DNA of 64,000 nucleotides, from assembly GCA_050949165.1 (NCBI GenBank), contig JBMNFF010000009.1, positions 124,001-188,000 on the forward strand, read 5' to 3'. The notes under the pieces were generated by a model. That model was not told the DNA's origin. It saw only the letters and a program-made list of their open reading frames with translations, and did no database searches. The position numbers were made by a program, and so were the translations under genes. This stretch comes from DAIOXA01 sp050949165 (GTDB lineage Bacteria > Bacillota > Proteinivoracia > UBA4975). This document shows positions 1 through 8,889 of this stretch, one piece after another; the stretch's first letter is position 1, and every line of letters starts with the position of its first letter.

Positions 1-1992
1 TCCCCCACGCTGATGAACGCCGGCAGGGAGTTGCAGCAACTGGCTGCCTGTTTCGTCTTGCCTGTGGAGGATACCATGGAAGATATATTCGATTCCATCA
101 AGCATGCTGCCCTCATTCACAAGAGTGGCGGCGGAACCGGCTTTTCTTTTTCCCGCCTGCGCCCCAAGAACGACCTTGTCATGTCCACCGGAGGGGTGGC
201 CAGCGGTCCGGTCTCCTTTATGAAGGTCTTTAATTCTGCCACCGAAGCAGTCAAGCAGGGAGGGACCCGCCGGGGGGCCAATATGGGCATGCTCCGGGTA
301 GATCACCCTGACATCCTGAGCTTCATTACTGCCAAGGAAGACAATAGCGAGCTCACCAATTTTAACATTTCGGTGGCCCTGACCGAGGAATTCATGGAGG
401 CCGTCAAAGCCGGGAGGGAGTATGCTTTAATCAATCCCAGGACCGGACAAGCCGAATCCACCTTAAAGGCCACCATGGTCTTCGACAAGCTGGTGGACTC
501 GGCCTGGCGCAACGGCGAACCGGGAATTATTTTCCTGGACCGGGTCAATAAGGACAATCCCACCCCCCACCTGGGCGATATCGAAAGCACCAACCCCTGT
601 GGAGAACAGCCCCTGCTTCCCTACGAGGCCTGCAATTTGGGTTCCATCAACTTGGCCAGGTTCGTCAAGGATCAAAGCATCGACTACCGGCGCTTGGAAG
701 AAGTGGTCAAGCTGGCGGTGAGATTTTTGGACGATGTCATCGACATGAGCAGGTATCCCCTGCCCAAGATTGAGGAAATGGTTCTGGGGAACAGGAAAAT
801 CGGCTTGGGGATCATGGGCTTTGCCGATACCCTCTTGCAGCTCAACATCCCCTATAACAGCTTCCAGGCAGTCGAGCTGGCCCGGGAGGTAATGGAGTTC
901 CTCCAGCGCACCAGCAGGGCGGCATCGCAGGAGTTGGCCAGGGAGAGGGGGGCTTATCCCAACTTTGTCGGCAGCCGCCAGGAGAAACTGGGGATGCCGC
1001 CCCAGCGCAATGCCACCACCACCACCATCGCCCCCACCGGCACCATCAGCATTATCGCCTCGACTTCCAGCGGCATCGAGCCCAATTTTGCTCTCTGCTA
1101 TAATCGTAATGTCTTAGACAATGACAAGCTCTTGGAAGTCCACCCCCTCTTTGCCCAGGTGGCAAAGGAGCGCGGGTTTTATTCCGAGGAGCTGATGTCC
1201 CAGGTGGCTGAATTGGGCAGCATCGAGGATCTGGAAGTGGTGCCCGAGGACGTGCGCAGAGTATTTGTCACAGCCCATGACATCGACCCCCATTGGCACA
1301 TCCAAATTCAGGCTGCCTTTCAGCAATACACCGATAATGCCGTGTCCAAGACCGTCAATCTCCGGCACGACGCCACCCGCCAGGAAGTAGCCAAGATCTT
1401 TACTCTGGCTTATGAATTGGGGTGCAAGGGCGTCACCGTGTATCGCGATGGCAGCCGGGACAGCCAAGTGCTCAGCGTGGGTTCCGGAAAGGACGCCGCC
1501 CAGTCCCCGGGAATTGTGCCCCGGCCGAGACCTGCGGTAACCGTTGGCCGGACCGAAAAGGTCAAGATCGGTTGCGGCAACCTGTACATCAGCGTCAACT
1601 CTGACGATCAGGGGATTTGCGAGGTCTTCACAAACACCGGTCGCGGTGGCGGCTGTGCATCACAGTCCGAGGCCACCAGCCGCTTGGTCTCCATTGCCCT
1701 GCGCTCTGGCATTTCGGTGGACAGCATCGTCGAGCAACTGCGGGGAATCCGCTGCTCAGCCTGCATTCGCCAGCCGGGGGTCCAGGTAACTTCCTGCCCC
1801 GATGCCATCGCCAAGGCCATTAAAAAGAATCTGGCCGACGCGCCATCTATTTCCCTGCAGCAGTTTGCCGCCGAACCCGTCGTCGTCAAGGAGAGAGTCC
1901 CCAGTACCAAGTGTCCGGAATGCGGGGAAATCATTAATCATGAAGGCGGTTGTACCATCTGCTTGAGTTGCGGATATTCTCACTGTGGATAA
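1..1992 (+). CDS. nrdJ: Adenosylcobalamin-dependent (class II) ribonucleotide reductase, 5'-truncated by window edge
   Basis: Reduces ribonucleotides to deoxyribonucleotides using a cobalamin-generated thiyl radical, without oxygen. The frame is open from base 1, so the first codons shown are internal. Numbered from the first visible codon, the thiyl-radical motif NPCGEQ has Cys200 and Glu202, with the redox cysteine pair at Cys17 (QLAACFVLP) and Cys211 (EACNLGS). The spacing between these matches class II enzymes and suggests about 120 N-terminal residues are missing upstream. The C-terminus has the TSCPD segment (near residue 597) and a CxxC...CxxC zinc ribbon, both typical of NrdJ. A terminator hairpin follows directly. 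The class assignment is firm; the promoter lies outside the window. Confidence 0.95.
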   Translation, partial: SPTLMNAGRELQQLAACFVLPVEDTMEDIFDSIKHAALIHKSGGGTGFSFSRLRPKNDLVMSTGGVASGPVSFMKVFNSATEAVKQGGTRRGANMGMLRVDHPDILSFITAKEDNSELTNFNISVALTEEFMEAVKAGREYALINPRTGQAESTLKATMVFDKLVDSAWRNGEPGIIFLDRVNKDNPTPHLGDIESTNPCGEQPLLPYEACNLGSINLARFVKDQSIDYRRLEEVVKLAVRFLDDVIDMSRYPLPKIEEMVLGNRKIGLGIMGFADTLLQLNIPYNSFQAVELAREVMEFLQRTSRAASQELARERGAYPNFVGSRQEKLGMPPQRNATTTTIAPTGTISIIASTSSGIEPNFALCYNRNVLDNDKLLEVHPLFAQVAKERGFYSEELMSQVAELGSIEDLEVVPEDVRRVFVTAHDIDPHWHIQIQAAFQQYTDNAVSKTVNLRHDATRQEVAKIFTLAYELGCKGVTVYRDGSRDSQVLSVGSGKDAAQSPGIVPRPRPAVTVGRTEKVKIGCGNLYISVNSDDQGICEVFTNTGRGGGCASQSEATSRLVSIALRSGISVDSIVEQLRGIRCSACIRQPGVQVTSCPDAIAKAIKKNLADAPSISLQQFAAEPVVVKERVPSTKCPECGEIINHEGGCTICLSCGYSHCG

Positions 1993-2007
1993 ACTTATAC
2001 AGAGCGG

Positions 2008-2036
2008 GGTTGTCTCGGATTGGGACAGCCCTTTTT
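2008..2036 (+). terminator. Rho-independent terminator of nrdJ
   Basis: A 9-bp stem (2008-2016 with 2022-2030, two G-U pairs) and a 5-nt loop are followed by CTTTTT. It lies 15 nt after the nrdJ stop and separates nrdJ from the cyanophycin genes. Confidence 0.8.
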
Positions 2037-2107
2037 GTGTGGGAAAGAATAGCGAAAGAGCAGGGGCAAATAATAAGTTGAGACAGTACTATTGGGAGGC
2101 AAAGAAT

Positions 2108-2932
2108 GTGACCGACGCAGTGGACGGCACTCTGCTTATCATCGGCGGAGCTGAAGACAAGAAGGGTGAATGCACCATCCTCAAGGAATTTGTCAAGCTG
2201 GCCGAGGCTCGGGGCGGGGGAATCGTCATCATGACGGCTGCCGCCCAGTACCCCCAAAAGGTCAGTGACGAGTATATCAAGATCTTCCGGCGCCTTGGGG
2301 CTGAAAAGGTGGTAAGTCTGGACATCCCCTCGCGGCAGCAGGCCCAGCTGGCCGAGGCCTCTGAAATGATAATGTCGGCCGGCGGCATATTCTTTACCGG
2401 CGGCGACCAGTTGAGAATAACCAGTCTTCTGGGCGGGACCGAGGTTGACTACGCACTCAATGAAGCCTTCCGCAATGGAACCGTCATCGCCGGAACCAGC
2501 GCCGGCGCCTCGGTGATGAGCGCTACAATGATCATTGGTGGCGATGGCGATAGCACCCCCCAGCAGGGTTCCATCAGCATGGGGCCGGGCATGGGTTTGG
2601 TTCGGGAGGTTGTCATCGACCAGCATTTCGCCCAGCGGGGCCGCCTGGGCAGGTTGGTGGCCGCCGTTGCCCAACAACCCGCCATCTTGGGAATTGGCAT
2701 CGATGAAGATACCGCCGTAATTATCAACAGGAGGGGGAAGATGCGCGTGGTTGGCTCCCAGACTGTGACCATTGTCGACGCAAATAAATGCGAACATACC
2801 AACGTATCCGAGGCCAAGCCGGAACAACCCCTGGCCCTGACGGGAATAACCGTGCACATCCTGCCCGCCGGCTATGGTTTTGACCTCGAGGACAGGCGGG
2901 CCCTGCTCCGCCAAGAGGCGGATGCAAAATGA
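2108..2932 (+). CDS. cphB: Cyanophycinase
   Basis: Peptidase family S51 exopeptidase that cuts the storage polymer cyanophycin (multi-L-arginyl-poly-L-aspartate) into beta-Asp-Arg dipeptides. The open frame extends upstream to 1985, but the GTG at 2108 is chosen because GGGAGG (2094-2099) sits 8 nt before it and the resulting 274 residues match the family length. Visible landmarks are the N-terminal GTLLIIGGAEDK strand, the nucleophile elbow GTSAGAS with predicted catalytic Ser131, and TGGDQLRI around residue 97. The stop overlaps the cphA start as ATGA, so the degrading and synthesising enzymes are probably translationally coupled. Confidence 0.93.
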   Translation: MTDAVDGTLLIIGGAEDKKGECTILKEFVKLAEARGGGIVIMTAAAQYPQKVSDEYIKIFRRLGAEKVVSLDIPSRQQAQLAEASEMIMSAGGIFFTGGDQLRITSLLGGTEVDYALNEAFRNGTVIAGTSAGASVMSATMIIGGDGDSTPQQGSISMGPGMGLVREVVIDQHFAQRGRLGRLVAAVAQQPAILGIGIDEDTAVIINRRGKMRVVGSQTVTIVDANKCEHTNVSEAKPEQPLALTGITVHILPAGYGFDLEDRRALLRQEADAK

Positions 2933-5562
2933 AACTGGTAGAGTACCGCCACTATCCAGGCATCAATATTCACTGCTATAAACCGGCCCTGGAGGCAATT
3001 GTGGATTTGGAAGAGTTGGCGGGAAAAGAATCCAGCGATTACCCGGACCTTCCCCTGTCCCTGGTCAAACTGTTGCCGGGTCTGAAGGAACATGTGTGCG
3101 GAATCGGCCGCCAGGGGGGATTCTGGATTCGCCTGCAAAAGGGAACCTATTTTGGCCATGTGGCCGAGCATATCGCCATAGAACTCCTGAACCTGGCCGG
3201 TTATCGTTCCAGCTACGGGAAGACCCGAGCCCTGGCCGAGGAGGGCATGTACAAGATCATCCTGCAGTGCCACTGGCCCAAGACTGCCCTGGCCGCCCTC
3301 AACATGGCCATGCAGCTGATCGTGGCGCTTGTCCAAGGCGAAATGCCGGAGTCCCTGGACATTGCCGGGTTGGAGCGGCAACTGCTCCGGGAAATGCCTG
3401 GTCCCAGTACCCAGGCCATCATCGATGCCGCCAAGAGTAGGGGTATCCCAGTCAAGCACGTGGGACAGGGCAGCCTCATTCGCCTGGGAACGGGGAGGTA
3501 TCGGCAATTTGTAGAGGCCACGGTTACCGGCCGGACATCCTGTATAGGCGTGGATATGGCCTGCGATAAGACTATGACCAAGAAAGTGCTGGCAGAAGCC
3601 CTGATTCCCACCCCCCGGGGCAGGATTGCCCGGGATGAGGAAGATGCAGTGGCCATTGCCCGGGAATTGGGGGGGACAGTCGTCGTCAAGCCCTGCGACG
3701 GCAACCAGGGCAAGGGCGTCAGCCTCAATTTGGAAAGCGAAGCGGAGATCCGCTCCGCCTTTAAGGTCGCGGAAAACTATAGCAGCAGGATCATGGTGGA
3801 AGAGCAGATCTTTGGCCGCCATTATCGGATTTTGGTGGTCAATAACAGGGTTGAGGCTGCGGCGGAACGCTTTCCGGCCCAGGTCATCGGCGATGGAATT
3901 CACTCCATCAAGGACCTGATTGAGATCGAGAACCGCAATCCCCTGCGGGGAGAAGAACACGAGAAGCCCCTAACCAAGATTAAGGTCGACCAAGTGGTCT
4001 TCAATGTCCTGGCCCGTCAGAACTTGACGATGAACTATGTGCCAAAACCCGATGAGGTGGTCAGCCTGAGGGACAACGCCAATCTCAGCACCGGCGGGAC
4101 GGCGGCGGATGTGACGGATCTAATTCACCCTGAGAACAGGGAACTGGCCTGCAGAATTGCCAGGCTCCTGGAACTGGATGTGGCCGGCATCGACGTGGTT
4201 ACCGAGGATATTGCCCAGCCGCTTCTGGCGGGGAAGGGTGCGGTAATTGAAGTCAATGCCGCTCCGGGAATCCGCATGCACCTTTTCCCAAGCCAGGGCC
4301 AGCGTCGGCCAGTGGGGGATGCCATCGTCGACTACCTCTTCCCTTGGGGAAAGCGGCACAGCATCCCCCTGATCAGCATCACCGGCACCAATGGCAAGAC
4401 CACCACCGCCAGGCTCATTGCCCATGCTCTCGCCCTGGAGGGAAAGCATGTCGGGCTGGCCAGCACCGACGGAATTTATATCGGCGGAATCTGTATCAAT
4501 GCCGGAGATAACACCGGTCCCATCAGCGCCGATGTGGTCCTTTCTGATCCGGCGGTAGAAGTTGCCGTCCTGGAGACGGCCCGGGGCGGCCTGGTTCGCA
4601 AAGGGCTGGGCTATACCGAAGCCGATGTGGCGGTAATCACCAATATCTCCGAAGACCATTTGGGCAGCGATGGAATTATGACCCTGGATGACCTCTGCCA
4701 TGTCAAGGCTCTGGTGGCAGAGACTGTCCGCCCCGACGGCTATTTGGTCCTCAATGCAGATGACGAACGGGTCGTGACCATGGCTTCCAAATGCCCCGGG
4801 CGGGTCATTTACTTTTCTCTGGAAGCGGAAAATAACCGGACACTGCTCTGGCACCTGGCTGCCGGTGGCAGAGGCGTCATGGTGCAAGGAGAGAAGATAA
4901 TCCTTGCTCAGGGCGGCGAAGGCGCCGAGCTGCTGACCGTGAAGGATATTCCCATCACCTTTGGCGGCGCCGCCAGGTACAATGTGGCCAACTGCCTGGG
5001 GGCGGCGGCTGCCCTTTGGGCGCTGGGCATGGGTTTGGAAGATATCCGAAAGGGTTTGCGGGATTTCAATATGGAACGCAACCCGGGGCGGGCAAACCTC
5101 TATAATTTTGGCAAGTACCAGGTGCTCATCGACTATGGACACAACCAGGCCGGCTACTGCAGCATCTTCGAGATGATGGAATCCCTGAAGCCCCGGCGCA
5201 AAGTGGGGGTAATCGGCGTGCCCGGGGATCGCCGGGATTCCGACATTTTGGCCGTAGGCAAGTTATGCGGTCAATATCTGGATATAATCTATATCAAGGA
5301 AGATAAAGATCTCCGGGGCCGGGAACGGGGAGAAGTAGCCGATCTTCTCCGACAAGGGGTGGCCTGCGCCGGCGCCCGCCCCCAGGTGGAGATAATTCAT
5401 TCCGAAACCGCCGCTTTGGCGACGGCTCTGGCCTCTGCCAGGGAAGGAGATCTCATCGCCGTCTTCTACGAAGAGCTCGGTCCAATTGAGGAACTGCTCC
5501 AGGAGGCAGGAAAGAAAACTGAAACCGCAGGCAGGAATTTGCTTCCGCCAGGTAAAATATAA
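2929..5562 (+). CDS. cphA: Cyanophycin synthetase
   Basis: ATP-dependent ligase that extends cyanophycin by adding Asp to the backbone and then Arg to the side chain. At 877 residues it has the full three-part architecture of CphA1: an N-terminal domain (about 1-160), an ATP-grasp domain (about 220-470, with VVKPCDGNQGKGV and a metal-binding IEVNAAPG), and a Mur-ligase-like domain beginning at the P-loop GTNGKTT (486-492). The length argues against the shorter CphA2 form. It starts at an ATG overlapping the cphB stop by 4 nt. The next gene, ispE, begins 28 nt later and has no evident functional link. Together with cphB it indicates nitrogen/carbon storage in a polymer. Confidence 0.95.
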   Translation: MKLVEYRHYPGINIHCYKPALEAIVDLEELAGKESSDYPDLPLSLVKLLPGLKEHVCGIGRQGGFWIRLQKGTYFGHVAEHIAIELLNLAGYRSSYGKTRALAEEGMYKIILQCHWPKTALAALNMAMQLIVALVQGEMPESLDIAGLERQLLREMPGPSTQAIIDAAKSRGIPVKHVGQGSLIRLGTGRYRQFVEATVTGRTSCIGVDMACDKTMTKKVLAEALIPTPRGRIARDEEDAVAIARELGGTVVVKPCDGNQGKGVSLNLESEAEIRSAFKVAENYSSRIMVEEQIFGRHYRILVVNNRVEAAAERFPAQVIGDGIHSIKDLIEIENRNPLRGEEHEKPLTKIKVDQVVFNVLARQNLTMNYVPKPDEVVSLRDNANLSTGGTAADVTDLIHPENRELACRIARLLELDVAGIDVVTEDIAQPLLAGKGAVIEVNAAPGIRMHLFPSQGQRRPVGDAIVDYLFPWGKRHSIPLISITGTNGKTTTARLIAHALALEGKHVGLASTDGIYIGGICINAGDNTGPISADVVLSDPAVEVAVLETARGGLVRKGLGYTEADVAVITNISEDHLGSDGIMTLDDLCHVKALVAETVRPDGYLVLNADDERVVTMASKCPGRVIYFSLEAENNRTLLWHLAAGGRGVMVQGEKIILAQGGEGAELLTVKDIPITFGGAARYNVANCLGAAAALWALGMGLEDIRKGLRDFNMERNPGRANLYNFGKYQVLIDYGHNQAGYCSIFEMMESLKPRRKVGVIGVPGDRRDSDILAVGKLCGQYLDIIYIKEDKDLRGRERGEVADLLRQGVACAGARPQVEIIHSETAALATALASAREGDLIAVFYEELGPIEELLQEAGKKTETAGRNLLPPGKI

Positions 5563-5590
5563 TAGTGACACCGGGGGGGAGGGGTTATCA

Positions 5591-6457
5591 GTGGCGAAAC
5601 CTTTGACGCTGGCTGCGGCGGCGAAGATAAACTTGTCCATAGATGTCCTGGGACGCAGAGAAGATGGCTATCATCAAGTGGAGATGGTAATGCAGACCAT
5701 AGAGCTCTGCGATCAGGTCATCCTGGAGCCGGGAGAAACCGGCGTCATAAGGGTCCACTGTTCTCATCCCCACGTGCCCTCGGGAAGGGAGAACCTGGTC
5801 TGGAAGGCGGCGAATTTGCTGCGGCAGAAATATGGCTCACCGGAACTGGGAGCCGATATTGCCATTGTCAAGAATATTCCCGTTGCTGCCGGTTTGGCCG
5901 GCGGCAGCACCGATGCCGCGGCAACTCTCAAGGGGTTAAACCAATTGTGGAAACTCAACCTGCCGCATTCTGAACTGGCAAAGCTGGGGGCAGAATTGGG
6001 CGCCGATATTCCCTTCTGTCTGATGGGGGGTACAGCCCTGGCGCGGGGGATCGGCGAAGAATTGACTCCCCTGCCCTCGCCGCCCAAACTCTGGGTTACT
6101 TTGTTAAAGCCCAATCTCGGCATTTCGACGGCAGAGGTGTACAGGCATTATGTAGGCAGTCGGGTTCAGCGGCGCCCCGATACCCGGGCCCTCATCGCCG
6201 CTCTCCACGCCGCTGATTCTCGCGCTATGGCCAATTCCATGGCCAATGTTTTGGAGTCTGTAACTTTTGCTCGCCTTCCCCTTTTGCGGAGGCTGAAGCA
6301 AAGGGCAATGGAATTTGGCGCCCTGGTCGCCCAGATGTCCGGCAGCGGCCCCACTATCTATGCCCTGACCGAGGATTATCGGCGGGCTGCGGCCATTGCC
6401 AACGGACTCCGCCATCAGGTAGAATTTACCCATATCACATCCTTTAAGGAGGGGTAG
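5591..6457 (+). CDS. ispE: 4-diphosphocytidyl-2-C-methyl-D-erythritol kinase
   Basis: GHMP-family kinase of the non-mevalonate (MEP) isoprenoid pathway that phosphorylates CDP-methylerythritol at the 2-hydroxyl. The frame is open from 5486, inside cphA. The GTG at 5591 is preferred because a GGGGGAGGGG Shine-Dalgarno lies just upstream and the protein then begins VAKPLTLAAAAKINL, matching IspE N-termini, at 288 residues. The catalytic Lys in AAKINLSIDV, the ATP-binding glycine loop PVAAGLAGGSTDAAA with the catalytic Asp, and the C-terminal MSGSGPTIYAL motif are all visible. In B. subtilis ispE also sits just upstream of the spoVG-glmU block, so the context is conserved. Confidence 0.95.
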   Translation: MAKPLTLAAAAKINLSIDVLGRREDGYHQVEMVMQTIELCDQVILEPGETGVIRVHCSHPHVPSGRENLVWKAANLLRQKYGSPELGADIAIVKNIPVAAGLAGGSTDAAATLKGLNQLWKLNLPHSELAKLGAELGADIPFCLMGGTALARGIGEELTPLPSPPKLWVTLLKPNLGISTAEVYRHYVGSRVQRRPDTRALIAALHAADSRAMANSMANVLESVTFARLPLLRRLKQRAMEFGALVAQMSGSGPTIYALTEDYRRAAAIANGLRHQVEFTHITSFKEG

Positions 6458-6458
6458 C

Positions 6459-7208
6459 ATGGAACCAGTATATGCAGTGGTATTGGCAGGAGACAACGAG
6501 GATCACAAGATAAAGCAGGGAAGCGTAATCCCCAATAAGGCCTTCATCAAAATAAACGGGCGCAATATGGTGGAGTATGTCCTGGACTGTTTACGGGAGA
6601 CCGAGGGCCTGGCCGAGGTGGCGATTATCGGTCCCGAAGATAAATTCCGCAAGCTGGGCGAGGGCTTTCGGATAATTCCCCAGCAAGGGGATATGATTGA
6701 AAACATCAAAGTCGCCGCCGAAACTTTCCGGGACGGGTGGCTGCTCTTATGCTCCTGCGATATTCCGCTGTTGACGCCGGCGGCAGTGCAGGATTTTCTC
6801 AGCAACTGCCGGGGGGCGGATATGTTCTATCCCCTGGTGGGGAAAGAGGATTGCGACCGGGTATTCCCCGAGATGCAGAGGACCTGGGTCAAGCTCAAGG
6901 ACGGCATATTCACCGGGGGAAATATGGCCCTGATCAGGACCAGTATGGTCAGCGTTGCTGCCGACCCTGCCCGGGCTTTTTTTGCCGCTCGCAAGAGCCC
7001 TGTGCAGTTGGCCAGCCTTATTGGGCTCGGCACCCTGGTCAAACTGGCCCTCAGGACGTTGACCATAGCCGAGCTGGAAGCCAAGATGGCCGGGATTCTC
7101 GGGCTCAGTTGCAAAGCTGTCCCCACTTCCTATCCGGAGATCGGCACCGATGTGGATAAGGAGAGCGATTATAACCTGATTAGCGCAAAGCTGAAGATGG
7201 CCAGGTAA
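6459..7208 (+). CDS. MobA-like NTP transferase domain protein
   Basis: A 249-residue protein with the GT-A fold of nucleotidyltransferases: N-terminal YAVVLAGDN, a lysine in PNKAFIKINGR in the position of the nucleotide-binding Lys, a first acidic site in CSCDIPLLTP (about residue 93), and a second in GTDVDKESDY near the C-terminus. The usual GxGxR glycine loop after LAG is replaced by DNEDHKIKQG, so it diverges from MobA, IspD and GlmU proper. It starts 1 nt after the ispE stop with AAGGAGGGG before the ATG, so it is probably cotranscribed. The substrate is unknown. It occupies the place of purR in the B. subtilis order. Confidence 0.7.
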   Translation: MEPVYAVVLAGDNEDHKIKQGSVIPNKAFIKINGRNMVEYVLDCLRETEGLAEVAIIGPEDKFRKLGEGFRIIPQQGDMIENIKVAAETFRDGWLLLCSCDIPLLTPAAVQDFLSNCRGADMFYPLVGKEDCDRVFPEMQRTWVKLKDGIFTGGNMALIRTSMVSVAADPARAFFAARKSPVQLASLIGLGTLVKLALRTLTIAELEAKMAGILGLSCKAVPTSYPEIGTDVDKESDYNLISAKLKMAR

Positions 7209-7250
7209 GGTCTTGCCACTGCAGAAAATATCAGCTTGGAGGCCAGGAAT

Positions 7251-8456
7251 ATGCCATTGCTTACCTTAAAGGATATTGAAACCGCCCAGACCCGAATTAA
7301 GGGCGCCATCAGGGAAACGCCGCTGCGCTGGTCGGAGACCATCAGCAGGATGGCCGGGTTTTCCGTTCATGTTAAGTTAGAAAACCAGCAAAAGACAGGC
7401 TCTTTCAAGCTCCGGGGCGCGGCCAACCGAATTCTCGGCGGGGAAATAGTTGGACAGGGGGTGGTGGCGGCCTCGGCGGGAAACCATGCCCAGGGAGTGG
7501 CCTATGCCGCCCAGCAGGCAGGCCTTTCGGCGACCATAGTCATGCCCCAGGGAGCGCCAATTACCAAGGCAGATGCCACCAGTAAGTACGGCGCCCGGGT
7601 CATCCAGCAAGGCAGCACTTACGACGAATGCTATCAAGTTGCCCGACAACTGGCAGAAGAAGAAAATCTCCAGTACATCCACGCCTTTGACGATCCCTTG
7701 ATTATTGCCGGCCAGGGGACCATCGGCCTGGAGATATTGGCCGAGCACCCCGGCATCCGCCAAATTATCGTTCCCGTAGGCGGCGGCGGTCTGATTTCCG
7801 GCATCGCTCTGGCCGCGAAGAATATTGATCCCCATATCCGGGTGGTGGGCATCCAGGCCCAGGGAGCCGACGCTGTATTTCAGACCTTTCGGCATCGGCA
7901 GTTGACTGAATCGGAATCCGTTGTCACCATCGCCGACGGTATCGCCGTCAAGAGGCCTGGAAAACTTACCACAGAGTTGATTTTAGAGTATGTGGACAAT
8001 ATCTTGACCGTCAGTGACGAGGAAATTGCTTCGGCCATTCTGGTGGCCTTGGAAAGATTAAAGACCTTGGTAGAGGGGGCCGGGGCAGCAGCCCTGGCGG
8101 CGGCGTTGTACCGCAGCAAGTACTTGGATCCCGTGCCAACTGCTGTCGTCCTCAGCGGAGGCAATGTGGACGTCAATCTGATTGCCCAATTAATCCAGCG
8201 GGGCCTGCTCAAAACAGGACGCCTGGCGATGATGCAGGTAAACATCCCCGACAAACCCGGGAACCTGCAGCGGGTTCTCAACACCGTCTCGGGACAGGGG
8301 GCCAACATCATCTCCATTGTCCACGAGCGCCTCGGCCAGGATCTGCCTCTGGGCTGGACCCAGGTCACCCTGTCCCTGGAGACCAGGAATCGCCAGCATA
8401 TCGACTCCCTGGTCCTGGCCCTGGGCCAACAAGGCTTGAAAGTAGAAATTGTCTAA
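7251..8456 (+). CDS. ilvA: Threonine ammonia-lyase with C-terminal ACT domain
   Basis: PLP enzyme deaminating threonine to 2-oxobutyrate. The frame is open from a TTG at 7236 that lies inside the Shine-Dalgarno (TTGGAGG); the ATG at 7251 is the sensible start, giving 401 residues. The PLP lysine is Lys53 in the SFKLRGA motif, the glycine-rich phosphate-binding loop is PVGGGGLISG (about 171-180), and residues about 325-401 form an ACT domain (VNIPDKPGNLQRVL). This architecture, one ACT domain on a 400-residue enzyme, is shared by biosynthetic and catabolic Bacillota enzymes. It lies just upstream of spoVG, where B. subtilis carries yabJ/ridA. Confidence 0.9.
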   Translation: MPLLTLKDIETAQTRIKGAIRETPLRWSETISRMAGFSVHVKLENQQKTGSFKLRGAANRILGGEIVGQGVVAASAGNHAQGVAYAAQQAGLSATIVMPQGAPITKADATSKYGARVIQQGSTYDECYQVARQLAEEENLQYIHAFDDPLIIAGQGTIGLEILAEHPGIRQIIVPVGGGGLISGIALAAKNIDPHIRVVGIQAQGADAVFQTFRHRQLTESESVVTIADGIAVKRPGKLTTELILEYVDNILTVSDEEIASAILVALERLKTLVEGAGAAALAAALYRSKYLDPVPTAVVLSGGNVDVNLIAQLIQRGLLKTGRLAMMQVNIPDKPGNLQRVLNTVSGQGANIISIVHERLGQDLPLGWTQVTLSLETRNRQHIDSLVLALGQQGLKVEIV

Positions 8457-8473
8457 AAAATTTTCATCAGCTT

Positions 8474-8500
8474 GCAGGAATTTCTTGTTAAATGCAGAAT
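8474..8500 (+). promoter_or_regulatory. Sigma-H promoter of spoVG
   Basis: The -35 GCAGGAATT (8474-8482) and -10 GCAGAAT (8494-8500) fit the sigma-H consensus RnAGGAWWW / RnnGAAT at every position, with an 11-nt spacer as in the B. subtilis spoVG promoter. The predicted start near 8507 gives a leader of about 30 nt. A near copy precedes the HU gene at 19992. Confidence 0.85.
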
Positions 8501-8537
8501 ATTACTATACGACCTAATACTGCAAGGTGGTGAAAGC

Positions 8538-8807
8538 GTGAACATTACCGACATCAGAATCCGGAGGGTCAATTCAGCTGGCAGGATGAAGGCTGTTGTT
8601 TCTGTAACCTTCGATAACCAGTTTGTTGTCCATGATATCAAGGTCGTAGAGGGCAACAACGGGTTTTTTGTTGCCATGCCCAGTCGCAAGGGTGCAGACG
8701 GAGAGTTTCGCGATGTGGCCCATCCTATAACCACTGAAACCAGAAATATGATGCAGACGATGATTCTGGAAGCCTATAACCAGCAGGAAATGGCAGAAGA
8801 GGCTTGA
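8538..8807 (+). CDS. spoVG: Septation/sporulation regulator SpoVG
   Basis: Small conserved regulator (89 residues) affecting asymmetric septation and gene expression in Bacillota; orthologs bind nucleic acid. The start is the GTG at 8538 with AAGGTGGTGA just before it; the longer frame from 8472 would overlap the sigma-H promoter and does not match the family. Diagnostic strings are ITDIRIRRVNSAGRMKA, FVVHDIKVVEGNNG, FVAMPSRK and GEFRDVAHPI. It is a single-gene unit with its own sigma-H promoter and a strong terminator after it. Confidence 0.96.
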   Translation: MNITDIRIRRVNSAGRMKAVVSVTFDNQFVVHDIKVVEGNNGFFVAMPSRKGADGEFRDVAHPITTETRNMMQTMILEAYNQQEMAEEA

Positions 8808-8837
8808 GGGGAGCGATGCGCTCCTCTTTTGTTTTCT
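8807..8837 (+). terminator. Terminator of spoVG
   Basis: A 9-bp hairpin (8807-8815 with 8819-8827, loop ATG) is followed by TTTTGTTTTC. It begins at the last base of the spoVG stop and runs into the -35 of the glmU promoter. Confidence 0.8.
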
Positions 8838-8865
8838 TGACCCTGGGTGTCGGTTAGGGTATATT
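8837..8865 (+). promoter_or_regulatory. Sigma-A promoter of glmU-prs
   Basis: TTGACC (8837-8842), a 17-nt spacer and TATATT (8860-8865) lie 24 nt upstream of the glmU ATG. Confidence 0.75.
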
Positions 8866-8889
8866 CATACCAGGTAAAGGAGTGATAGC

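Noticed and set aside
5531..5560. Third sigma-H-like site (GCAGGAATT) at the end of cphA
   Set aside because: After the 11-nt spacer the sequence is GGTAAAA, lacking the GAAT core, so the -10 fails.
7236..7250. Upstream TTG as ilvA start
   Set aside because: The TTG is part of the Shine-Dalgarno sequence TTGGAGG; the ATG at 7251 is correctly spaced.
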